Assembly: GCA_002633005.1 (NCBI GenBank)
Contig: NMRA01000036.1
Coordinates: 1,042,911 to 1,099,068, forward strand
Direction: 5' to 3'
Length of the DNA: 56,158 bases
Source of the DNA: Phoronis australis
Taxonomy: Eukaryota > Phoronida > Phoronidae
Position numbers and translations under genes: made by a program. The notes below the pieces were generated by a model. That model was not told where the DNA came from. It saw only the letters and a list, made by a program, of their open reading frames with translations, and made no database searches. Positions 46,487-56,158 of this stretch are shown here, in pieces; position 1 is the first letter of the stretch; each line of letters begins with the position of its first letter.

Positions 46487-47463
46487 CTGAAAAAATGTGT
46501 CTGGTAAAAAAATTCCAAGATGACAAGTACAGCATTTTTACACAATCATATAAAAAGAAGAGGAATGCAGAGAATTGATAAGTGCCCACTGAGTGCATTG
46601 CGCGACAAACAAATAAGGGGTATTCATTTCTTCAAATATTCCCATGCACTGGATATAAACTTGACTCTATGCGCAAGTAATCCAAAAATTGGAGAGTGCA
46701 ATTCTGGTTAATATTTAGATTGCCACAATGAAATTTAAAATGGATAGTTCCAACATCTCAATCAACCTAGCACTACCAACCCATAAAGGCATGGGAAATG
46801 TTACTTCCAAAATGCTGAAAGGAATTTTTGACTTAGTTTGGTTTCTACGATTAATCAACTCACAAAGCGCAAGATATTTTTACAAAAAATAGCAGTCACA
46901 TTCATCTTTGGGACATTACGCAAAAACTGGGACTTCACATCAAAAATCCTAACACTTTTTTGAGGCTGATGAATAAATATCAGAACTCGTGTTCCTAAGT
47001 TCAAATTATGTGGATTCGCCGAAGCCGAAAAAAAAAGCCAATTACGTTGGGACACGTGAAAATTTCAAAGTCGTCGGTTAATAATTCAGTGAAAACCCGT
47101 TTTCGGTCAATATAACTTATACATGTCTTAACAGAGTTCACTATTTCAACATTCACTCAAAATGTCAAGTGAATTTGAAGACCATATTAAGTAACTTAAA
47201 TATCGCCAAAATGTTAATTCTGTTACCATCTCCAATTTAGGCAGGGGGATCAACTGTTGACCTACTTTTAAGTGCTACTCTTCTTCGTGCATCCAAACAT
47301 AGCCAATGAAAGTGATATTTTGGCAGCGACAGATTAACGTATCCTCTTGACGTATTACTAAAAAGCTAAAGAAAGTTTCTCAGCGCTGTTTTTGAAGTGA
47401 AAAATGGCGCTCACAGCTACTTCAAGATGTCATTTTACAGTAAACAAAATCAGTCAGAGATAC

Positions 47464-47608
47464 CTGTTTCTTCTTCAAAGTTCAACAAGTCTTTACCATC
47501 ATCTGTCAGTGTCTTGAACACTTCTAACATTTCAGGTAAATCTTGTGTGATGTTGTGTTGTCGAACAACATTGAAGAAATGTTCTCTCATCAGTTCAAGA
47601 TGATCGTA
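47464..47608 (-). CDS. TSC2: TSC2 exon YDHLELMREHFF...LLNFEEET
   Basis: 145 bases, 48 codons plus one. Acceptor TTGTGTTTTTAG, donor ACAG|GTATC. LPEMLEVFKTLTDDGKDLL matches HERLEVFKALTDNGRHI in tuberin. Confidence 0.95.
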
Positions 47609-47835
47609 CTAAAAACACAAAACACTGTTATGAAACAAACTGTTCTTGACACGAACAAAACAATTCCAAGCTTTAATATGGTGCACCTCAAATACTAAGT
47701 GCCTAGGGAACGTGATTACTTTCACCTAACAAAATTAAACTTACGATGAAAATTCATAACTTATTTGGCCAAAAATAATTAACTGGTTCTGGTCTAGGCA
47801 GGACTCATTTTAACACCTATGCCTTATTGTAGAAA

Positions 47836-48687
47836 CAAGAGCAAAGCAGAGCATTGAAATGCGCCCACGAATGCATTGCAAATGGTGTGCTTTTAGGGTT
47901 ATTTATCTGTACCATAAAAGTGGCCACTAGAGGCCGCAAAAACATACAATCCATCCAAAAACAGGAACATGCCATAGAAAACAGAATAAAATGAAATTGC
48001 CACTAGTGGGCACAGTGTCCGTTGGATCCGCCTGGAAGTCGTCGTCGTCGTCTGTTGTTATCTTCATATACACTTACTAAATTTAAGAAAGATCCCAGTG
48101 GGTTTAAGACATACAACTATGGGCGCAAAACAAAACTACCACTAGGAGGCACCACAGTAGTCAGTCACCATCATCAAAGGTCGTCTTCACACCGAAAACA
48201 TATATGCCAATTTTCAAATGATTTGGTTGATACGGGGGTGAAAGCCAAAAACAAGATTTGAAAACAGCAAAAATTGCCACTAGGTGGTGCAAAATACCTC
48301 GATTTCATCTAAAAACAGGAAGATAGCGTCATCACACCAATAGATGCCTATAAGCCAAATTTTATGAAAATTCGATGAGACCTTTGAAGATACAGACTGA
48401 GGTAAACGTGAAAAAAATAAAATTGCCACCAGGTGGCACACCAGTTGCCAGATCTGTCCGAAAGTTGTCGTCGTCTGTTGTTATAAAAACATACTTACTA
48501 AATTTCGTAAAGATCCTGCGAGCGGTTTAGGAGATACAGCCATAGGTGCAAAAGAACGCACCTCAGTAGTCGAAATCATCGGAAAATCAATGTCACCCGT
48601 AATCTTCATAGTAAGAATATACATGCCAATTTTCACAATCCTCCTTTGAGCGGTTTGGTTGATAGAGGGGTGGACTCGAAAACAGTA
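47836..48687 (+). repeat. Dispersed repeat R1, 5' copy of a nested pair
   Basis: Starts AACAAGAGCAAAGCAGAGCA. Contains the exact CTCF-core match CCACCAGGTGGCAC at 48426-48439 and near matches at about 47924, 48000 and 48276. It is interrupted in the middle of a subunit by a new R1 start at 48688. Confidence 0.85.
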
Positions 48688-50200
48688 ACAAGAGCAACGC
48701 AGAGCGTTGAAATGCGCCCACAATTGCACCGTATACGGTATCCTTCTAGGGTTGTTTATTGGTACCATAAAGTGGCCAGTAGAGGGCATATATGTAGTAT
48801 GTTGTACTTTGCAAAAATGGAAAGGCATGGTCATTGTCTCCTCAATAGGCTAGGTTTCAAAATGTGAGTGATCTTCATAATACAAGCGCATCCTATGCAT
48901 CAGTTGCTTAAAGCACACAGAAACATAGAATTAAAAACAAATTTACCAACATACGAGATTAGCACAGCATTAAAATGCCAGAAACAAATTTCTACTTGGA
49001 AATTTTCCTTCATAGTCACGAAGTAACACAAAGTATACACCTGAAGACCTATGAAAATACAGAGGTCAATGTGAAATATTTAAATTGCCACTAGAGGCAT
49101 ACCGGTAGTCAGAATCATCCTAAAGTCGTCATCGTCCGTTGTCTACATCACATAAATACACTTGTTAAATTTAGTAAAGATCCTGCAAACGGTTTGGGAG
49201 ATACAGCCATGGGCGCAAAAAAAAACTGCCACTAGGAGGCTCCACAGTAATCAAAGTCATGGGAAATTCAGCGTCAACCGTCCTCTTCATAGTAAGAACA
49301 TACATGCCAATTTTCACAATCATACTTAGAGCGGTTTGGTTGATAGAGGGGTGGACGCCAAAAACAGACTCAAAAACAGTAAAAATGGCCACTGGGTGTC
49401 ACAAACTAGGTCGAATCCATCCGAAAACGGGAGAATAGCGTCATCGCACTAATAGGTGCCTACATACCAAATTTCATGAAAATCCGTTAAGGACTTGTGA
49501 AGATACAGAGGTAAACGTAAAAAAATAAAATTGCCACTAGGGGGCACACTGGTAGGCGGATCCGTCCAAAAGTCGTCATCGTCTGTTGTTAACATCATAT
49601 AAATACACTTATTAAATTTCGTAAAGATCCTGCGAACGGTTTAGGAGATACAGCCATAGGCGCAAAAAAAAAAAAACTGCCACTAGGAGGCGCCACAGTA
49701 GTCGAAATCGTCGGAAAATCATCGTCAACCGTCCTCTACATAGTAAGCATATACATGCCAATTTTCACAATCATCCTTTGAGCGGTTTGGTTGATAGAGG
49801 GGTGGACGCACAAAAACAGACTCGAAAACAGTAAAAATGGCCACTAGGTGGCGCAAACTATGTCGAATCCATCTGAAAACGGGAGGATAGCGTCATCTCA
49901 CTAATAAGTGCCTACATACCAAATTTCATGAAAATCCGTTCAGGACTTTTGAAGATACAAAGGTAAGCGTAAAAAACTAAAATTGCCACTAGGGGGCACA
50001 CCGGTACTCGGATCTGTCCGAAAGTTCGCACATGCCGCCCCATTCATGAATGGAACATATGTGCCAAATTTCCTGAACATATGTCACAGGGTTTTGGAGA
50101 TAGAGCAGCGGACGCCGGACGCCGGACGGACGCCGCCCGTACGGACGGACGGACGGAGATGATGGCATAATGCGTCCACATATAAATACGTGGGCGCATA
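48688..50200 (+). repeat. Dispersed repeat R1, best full-length copy
   Basis: About 1.5 kb. The 5' hairpin is CAACGC-AGA-GCGTTG. Several internal subunits each carry GCCACTAGG-type blocks. The GAC/CGG-rich tail and terminal palindrome TGCGTCCACAT...ACGTGGGCGCA follow. Exact CTCF-core matches lie at 49534-49547 (CCACTAGGGGGCAC), 49841-49854 (CCACTAGGTGGCGC) and 49986-49999 (CCACTAGGGGGCAC). This is the least diverged copy in the window. Confidence 0.9.
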
Positions 50201-50527
50201 AAAACGGCGACTAGGTGGCGCAAACTACGTCAAATCCATCCGAAAAGGGGAGGATAGCGTCATCTCACTAATAGGTGCCTACATACCAAATTTCATGAAA
50301 ATCTGTTGACTTTTGAAGATACAAAGGTAAGCATAAAAAACTAAAATTGCCACTAGGGAGCACACCGGTAGTCGAATCCGTCCGAAAGTTCACTCATGCC
50401 GTCCCATTCATGAATGGAACGTATGTGCCAAAATTCAAAATGTCAAAGGGTTTTGGAGATAGAGCAGCGGATGTCGGACGCCGGATGTATGGACGCCGGA
50501 CGGACGGACGGAGATGACGGCATAAAA
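50201..50527 (+). repeat. Extra R1 3' unit (second tail)
   Basis: It repeats the last ~310 bases of the R1 copy before it (CGACTAGGTGGCGC through the GAC-rich tail to GATGACGGCATAAA) but lacks the terminal palindrome. This indicates unequal exchange or slippage between tails. Confidence 0.85.
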
Positions 50528-50529
50528 AG

Positions 50530-51470
50530 CAAACGCCCTCATCATTTTTAGCAACATTTTTTACAAAAGTTAGAAATTAATGTAGGATGATTTTTAATAA
50601 AGTGGCTTGGCAACCTCTTTGATGACACTGTTTACGAACAGGTTTCCCATGGCGTAGGGCGTCCATTTGAGTCATGGTCAGCTCTTCCTGTATAAGCGAC
50701 GAAAAAATCCGACAACACTTTCAGATCACATCAGGCCCACTGTCAAAAGGAATGATTTATTTTCACTTCCCCTGCTCGGCCAGCCTACCTCCCTGTTTGA
50801 GGAATTTTGGAAGTATATGTAATGTTATTGTTAAATATGTAATTGTAATGGCGGCCACCCGTGTTCTCCGCCATTTTTCATAGTGACAAGATTTTTCCTC
50901 TTAACCTATGTGGTCACGTGACTTTAGACTGTTATTTCACGAACAGCTCATAGGCAGTGCTCTTGCTGGTGGTCGGCTATTAACTAACCTTAAATCAAGG
51001 TTTTGTTTTTCAGGGCTCGATGCTTAGCACAACGTTAACTCGGCAAATGCAAAATTCCTTAGTCGCCAAATGGGAATTGAGGTAAGCAAACCTTGTTGGC
51101 ATGACATCAAAATGAAACAAACAAGATATCTGTGCAATGACTGAAATCAAAACTGCTCACCAGGACGGCCAAAATCAAGAACATGAAACTGGTGAAAGAA
51201 GTGATTATTGCCGAGTTGCCAGACCAATTCATTCAAAGAAAACTAGCCTGGGTACGTTCATGTACTTTTCGGAAAAAAATTCGCTACAAATGATTTGGTC
51301 ACTTCTTTAAACAACCATATGTAGGTTTCAACATGAGTCAGGCATAGACCAGAACCAATTATGCTATTTTCTTTGGCCTTACCCTAATTCATTTCATAAA
51401 CAAGCAATGAAAATCCATGCACCAATCAGAACTCCACAACTCACAAACTCACTCCAACAACAGTACTTGC
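50530..51470. other. TSC2 intron DNA, nothing recognised
   Basis: A 69-codon + frame (50674-50883) and a plus-strand segment at 51165-51260 followed by GTACG were inspected. Neither shows a known domain. Confidence 0.45.
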
Positions 51471-51485
51471 ACAGTAACACACTAC

Positions 51486-51683
51486 CTGACCCTTGATCAA
51501 ACATCGCAAGAACCTCAGTGCCGTGTGTCGATCTTCCATGGGGATGCTAGGTCGTAAAAGATCTTTCACTGTTAACCATAGCGTCTCCACAGCCTGCATT
51601 TCCAGCCTTCTATTTTCAACGATGATGCACATCTCTCGAATCGTACGAATTCGGTTATTATGTGGGCTGTCTGGTCCGATTTC
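51486..51683 (-). CDS. TSC2: TSC2 exon EIGPDSPHNNRIR...LRCLIKGQ
   Basis: 198 bases, 66 codons, phase 0 at both ends. Acceptor TCCTAGTAG, donor CAG|GTAGTG. NNRIRTIREMCIIVENRRLE and AVETLWLTVKDLLRP match the tuberin sequence NNRIRMIGQ...AVEALWKAVADLLQP. Confidence 0.96.
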
Positions 51684-52552
51684 CTACTAGGACATAGTGC
51701 ATAGTGAACAGTTGGGGATCGTTTACAGTTCAAATCCAGTTTCCACCAGGTTTTATACTAGTGGTGATTTTCAACTTCACATTTCAGAGTGTACATGAAC
51801 ACTAAGCGACAACACTTCCTAATCAGCCAAAGAGGCAAAGGTCAGTTTAGCCTAGATAGCTCTCAAGCTTAAACAGAGTTTTGTGAAGGTCGTCCACTGT
51901 TTTCAGCATAATAAGGTGCACGTCACAGAGCTTGTAGATGTGACAAGAGATGAAGCAATGTAACAAACCATGCCAATGAATGAAAAGCAGATTCGAAACG
52001 AAACCTCCAACTTTAAGTGCTTAATCACATCAACCATGAAATCAAACAAGAGTGACGATCATTTCCATATTAATTTTTTAGACTGCAAACAGAAAGTTTC
52101 AAAGGAGTACATTTAACGTTTTACTTCATCCCGTTTAGCTGACAAAAGAACGAGAATTGAATTATGCTTTTTATTTTCATCAAATAGGTCTCGTAACTCC
52201 TTACCATGACAGGATTCTATTTCCATAACCAACAAATTCTTCTGAGGTTTATTGCTGTTGACCAACCATAAAATTGAAAATTCGAAAGGTGCATGCACGC
52301 ATTGCCTGTGAGTTGGTAATGAAGATGGAATCCTATCACAATTAGGAATATTGCAAGACCAATTCGATTTTCACTTTTAATTTGATATTGCAACAAAGAA
52401 CCATGTAAAGTGTCTGTGCCTTGTCAGTCCTCTGGACAATCTTGAATGGAATTCATCTCTTAGCGTCAATCAAAATTTTTGGACTCTGAAACAGATTTAC
52501 TGTTTCCACAATATTCCTCTCTTGAAACAAACTCATGAGAACAGGGTCATAC

Positions 52553-52719
52553 CTTCAATAACTCTGGTGTAAACGTAATTTCTTTCGACTGGCTTTTGAA
52601 GGAAGATGCATTTAGACTACCTCCTTGCTTGATCCCAAAGAAATTGCGAAATCTCTTCATCACACTACTCTCGTCCTTAGACATATTCTTCCAATAACAG
52701 CATTAGACGTTTATTTGGT
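52553..52719 (-). CDS. TSC2: TSC2 first coding exon with start codon
   Basis: ATG at 52684-52682, 44 codons, donor AAG|GTATG. MKRFRNFFGIKQGG then KEITFTPELLK corresponds to the tuberin N-terminus (LKEKFKILLGLG..TEFIITAEIL). A good acceptor, GTTTTTTTCAG (AG at 52721-52720), opens the exon 35 bases before the ATG, so one or more non-coding exons and the promoter lie further right. An in-frame ATG eight codons downstream is the only other nearby start; the upstream one is preferred because it gives the longer product and directly follows the splice site. Confidence 0.9.
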
Positions 52720-52985
52720 CTGAAAAAAACAACTACATGTAATGACATGGGAAAGAGCACCTGGAGAATCTGTTCTTCATTCCTGAAACACATAAAAGTC
52801 ACAAAAAGAACAATCTAATTAAAACATAAGAATAGCAATGAATGTATCGGAACCAAAAAGCCAATAAAACAATAGCCATTGACCTTCCCTTATTGTGAAC
52901 TTCCGACACCTACAGAATGCCACGAAAGCATGTTATGTTAGACTCACTTAAGTATCGATTTTCCGTTATAGTATCAACATACTGG

Positions 52986-54205
52986 AACAACAGCAACAAA
53001 GAACATTAAAATGCGCCCGTGAATGCATCGCAAATGCTGTTCTACTGGGGGTGTTTATCTGTATCTCAAAAATGGTCACTAGATGGCGTGGACGCAAAAA
53101 ACAGCTTAGATAACAGCAAAAATGAGAACTAGGTGGCGCAAAATATGTTGAATCCATCCGAAAACGGGAACATGTCATAGCTTTTTAACAGAAAGCTATT
53201 TAATTTCACAAAAATTCATAAAGGAACTTCAGAGAAACAGAGAAAAACAGAAAAAAATGAAATTGCCACCAGGGAGCACAGCATTCGTCAGATCCGTCTG
53301 AAAGTCGTGGTTGTCCAATGTAAACTTCATATGAATACAATTGCTTTAATAAAGATACTGCAAATGGGTTTAGGAGATAAAGCTATGGGCACAAAAAAAC
53401 AAAACTACCACTAGCAGGTGCCACAGCAGTCAAAGTCGTCATCACAAACTGTCCTTTTTATTCTAAGAACAAATATGCCAATTTTCGCAACCATCCTTAG
53501 AATGGTTTGGTTGACAGAGGGGCAGACACCAAAAAATAGATTCGAACACAGCAAAAATTGCCACTAGGTGGTGCAAAATACCTCAAATCCATTCAAAAAC
53601 TGGAGGATAGCATCATCTCACCAATAGATGCCTATATTCCAAATTTTATGAAAATCCGTAGAGGACCTTAACAGTAAAAAACTAAAATTGCCACTACGGG
53701 GCACACACCGATCCTGCATAGTGTTAAGGAAATACAGCCAAAAACTGCCACTAGGAGGCGCTACAGTAGTCAAAGTCAACAGAAAATCGTCGTCAGCCGT
53801 CCTCTTCATATAAAGAACATACATGCCAATTTTCACAACCATCCTTAAGAGTGGTTTGGTTGATGGATGGGCGGATGCCAAAAACAGACTCGAAAACAGT
53901 AAAAATGGTCACTAGGTGGTGCAAAATACTTGAATCCATCCGAAAATAAAAGCATAGCGTCATCTCACTAATAGATACCTATATGCCAAATTTTATGAAA
54001 ATTCAATAAAGACCTTTGAAGATAAAAACTAAATTGCCCACTAGGGGACACTTAACGGAAGTCTGATCCATCTGAAAGTTCGCTCATGCCGTCCCATTAA
54101 TGAAGGGAACACATGTTGAAAATTTCATAAACATGCAAGAAATGGCTTTGGAAATAGAGCAGTGGATGCCGGACGGACAAATGGTGATGGCTGCATAGTT
54201 GGGGC
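52986..54205 (+). repeat. Dispersed repeat R1, diverged copy
   Basis: R1 order is preserved from ACAACAGCAACAAAGAACAT to a short GAC-rich tail. The CTCF-like blocks carry one or more mismatches (CCACTAGGTGGTGC, CCACTACGGGGCAC, CCACTAGGAGGCGC). It lies just upstream of the first TSC2 coding exon, in its 5' intron or promoter side. Confidence 0.85.
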
Positions 54206-54493
54206 ACAATTTAGAAGCAACAAGCTATTTTTAAAATAACAAACCTTCCCTTGTGATTAGGCAAAGTAGGCGATGATCTGATTAATAGATTTGTTGATAC
54301 ATTAAAGTGGCAATAAACCCATCTTCCAATATATAAACCAACTTTTGATTTAGAAAACTTACCGGTGATTTCAAGGTTACCAAAAAACTGCCAGTTTATT
54401 ATTACTACAGACCAGGCTCAACAAGTTGACTTCTCATGGTGTATTATTTTCCCCTCATACATTGTGTCAAGGAATAATGAGCTTTCTGTTCAA

Positions 54494-54552
54494 CAAGAGC
54501 AATGCCGAGCGTAGACATGTGCCCAATAAGTACATCGCATACAGTGTAGACA
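54494..54552 (+). repeat. R1 5' fragment
   Basis: AACAAGAGCAATGCCGAGCG followed by ATGTGCCCAATAAGTACATCGC: the R1 start only. Confidence 0.65.
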
Positions 54553-54559
54553 CAAGGCA

Positions 54560-55595
54560 ATCACCTGGTTTTTAACCCCAGTAATTTGTTATCTGTATTT
54601 TGTTTAATAAAGATGTATCAAAGCCATATACAGTTGAGTTATTGTTTTAGAAATCTTTTTCAATTCAAAACAAGCCTGTTATGTGAAACATAAGATCTAC
54701 TTTAAAGCCTACCTTCAACGGTAACACACCTAAATTTCGTGCCTACAATATTTTAAGAGCATCGCTCCGAGACCACTAGTGCTATAAATTGCGAAATGTA
54801 ACGCACTGTTAGACGTGTTAGCTTGCTTTTGTCTACGTCACCACGAGAATCACCTTTTAATTCAAACAGCTGAGAATAAAACCAACATGCAATGGTGTTC
54901 TATTAAGACCCCTATTCAATACAACCTTTTGTTTGTGCTGGGATCTCGCAGTGAGGCAACATGGTTAGCCTACTACATCTAAGGTAACAAAATTCCATTG
55001 AAATTAGGCTTTAAGATGTGTGGCAAGTGGACCAGGTTTCTCGGCCATGATATACGAGCGATGAACGCATTTTCCACATCAATGACTACACGGTAGTAGC
55101 CCTTCGTTTACACAAACGCCGTAAAGACATGACTAGACTTTTTGTCAGCGAGCTTGATACTGGTACGTTCATAATTTCGGAAGTCTCCTTTCTTCTGGTG
55201 TGCAGGTATGAAGTAAAACACCGAGAGACAAGGCGGCGGGTGAATCTCTGTTTCAGGAAAGACTTCTGTGTGTAGACGGATTAAGTACTTCGGTAAGTGT
55301 GTTTAGGTATAACACGAAGATAGATATTTAGTAGTGAGAATCGTGTTTCTAAGTATCGTACAGAGGACGTGCTATGGCAACAGCATGTTGTGATAGCTTG
55401 TCACACTGAAATCATGACTAGCAGTCAAGAGCAGAGGATTAAAACGGGGCCAAGTTGAATGAACAAAACGATCAATTGTAACGCTGCATCTGAGGAAACT
55501 GAAGCAATTCTGAAAAAAATGCTTTATTCCAACATCACTGATAACAAAGTTGTTGAACACAACGAAATGATATGCATTTGTTCGAGTTGGAAGGA
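54560..55595. other. Intergenic DNA upstream of TSC2, nothing recognised
   Basis: It probably contains the TSC2 5' non-coding exon or promoter, but no motif marks it clearly. A 48-codon + frame from 55130 has no known domain. Confidence 0.4.
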
Positions 55596-55596
55596 A

Positions 55597-55952
55597 TTAA
55601 ACACATCAACAAACCTCCTAAGGTGTTCCTCTATGCGCAAAAGGTATTTATAACAACGTAACTTTGATGTTTTAGTCGGTGCGAGGCATAATTCGCCGAA
55701 AAGCTTCCGGCGTATGGAGTGCCTAGCTATACTCGGCTATAGGAGCCCCATCGCCTCTGGTCATGGCCAACACTAGGCAATGACCATCGCCTCTATTGGC
55801 CCGAACCAGAGGCGATGCAGCTCCTATAGGCGCTCCATACGCCGGAAGCTTTTCGGCGAATTATGCCTCGCACCGACTAAACCATCAGTCATGTTGTTAT
55901 AAATACCTTTTGCGCATAGAGGAGCACCTTAGGAGGTTGTCGATGTGTTTAA
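55597..55952. mobile_element. Foldback MITE, nearly palindromic, TTAA ends
   Basis: About 356 bp. 55597-55756 is largely the reverse complement of about 55800-55952, including TTAAACACATC at both ends and the internal GCATAATTCGCCGAAAAGCT with GGCGTATGGAG. Both ends begin with TTAA, which may be the target duplication. There is no coding capacity. The high arm identity suggests a recent insertion. Confidence 0.85.
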
Positions 55953-56051
55953 TGGGGCTATTCGGAGAATTCTCCTCGCGGTGTCGCTGCTGTACTAGTG
56001 GTGATTAAATTGCGCATGCGTGGCTTTCTGCATGTAAACAACTGGTAAAAG

Positions 56052-56153
56052 ATGGAATTTTTATCAAAATACGTCGTCGCGCTAAGCCTTATTACTGCTA
56101 ATTTCCCTGGTGCAAGTCTTCGACAGGTGGCCACAAATTCCCAAAAGACCTAA
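56052..56153 (+). other. Possible N-terminal coding segment at the window edge
   Basis: ATG in good context (AAAGATGG) opens 33 codons, MEFLSKYVVALSLITANFPG..., resembling a signal peptide. The frame meets TAA at 56151, but a GT after CGACAG (56126) could act as a splice donor. It would be divergent from TSC2. Weak. Confidence 0.2.
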
Positions 56154-56158
56154 GGTTA

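Larger units (their letters stand above)
18149..52719 (-). other. TSC2: TSC2 (tuberin) gene, 5' half, overview
   Basis: Twelve distinct coding exons, read from 52684 down to 18149, align in order with the N-terminal half of tuberin and add up to 1652 coding bases (about 551 codons). Tuberin is the GTPase-activating subunit of the TSC1-TSC2 complex, which converts Rheb to its GDP form and so restrains mTORC1. The part present here is the N-terminal HEAT-like helical region that, in the known protein, contributes to TSC1 binding; the C-terminal GAP domain is not in this window. All introns are GT..AG and phases are consistent except at one missing exon between 36003 and 30360. One exon is assembled twice. 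Introns are rich in repeats. Confidence 0.95.

Overview
This is animal (metazoan) nuclear DNA. It is AT-rich, its genes are split by GT..AG introns, it is full of dispersed repeats, and it contains assembly gaps (single N at 12784 and 27575, and a 364-base N run at 34829-35192). Invertebrate-type repeats, an ADAM10-like gene and a clear tuberin (TSC2) gene point to a marine invertebrate. I cannot name the species.

Layout. 1-1862: a cluster of TTAACCGCCC motifs, then a 5'-truncated THAP-carrying DNA transposon. 2258-2360: a CA microsatellite. 4451-5734: a complete TTAA-flanked THAP transposon with long inverted repeats. 6741-9194 (+): an uninterrupted 817-codon ADAM10-like metalloprotease. 11.4-15.3 kb: a dispersed repeat (called R1 here) split by another THAP transposon. 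17.1-17.7 kb: a 294-bp tandem duplication. 18.15-52.7 kb (-): the 5' half of TSC2, read right to left, with twelve distinct coding exons of about 551 codons, one of them assembled twice. Its introns hold R1 copies, a decayed multi-copy ORF, a LINE fragment and other repeats. 54.5-56.2 kb: intergenic DNA with a nearly palindromic MITE.

The two intact genes do not form a pathway. Tuberin is the GAP subunit of the TSC complex that restrains Rheb and mTORC1. ADAM10 is a membrane sheddase. No TSC2 exon after codon ~578 was recognised, so the ADAM10-like gene lies either in a very long TSC2 intron on the opposite strand or next to a truncated or misjoined TSC2 locus.

The strongest unexpected signals are these. 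(1) R1 carries repeated matches to the CTCF core motif; seven are exact 14-mers, all on the same strand. (2) Four short transposons carry only a THAP domain and are flanked by TTAA, like Kolobok elements; one nested insertion reveals its pre-insertion site. (3) Two overlapping haplotype contigs appear to be joined at N27575, which duplicates a TSC2 exon and exposes a 4.3-kb allelic indel that contains one of these transposons.
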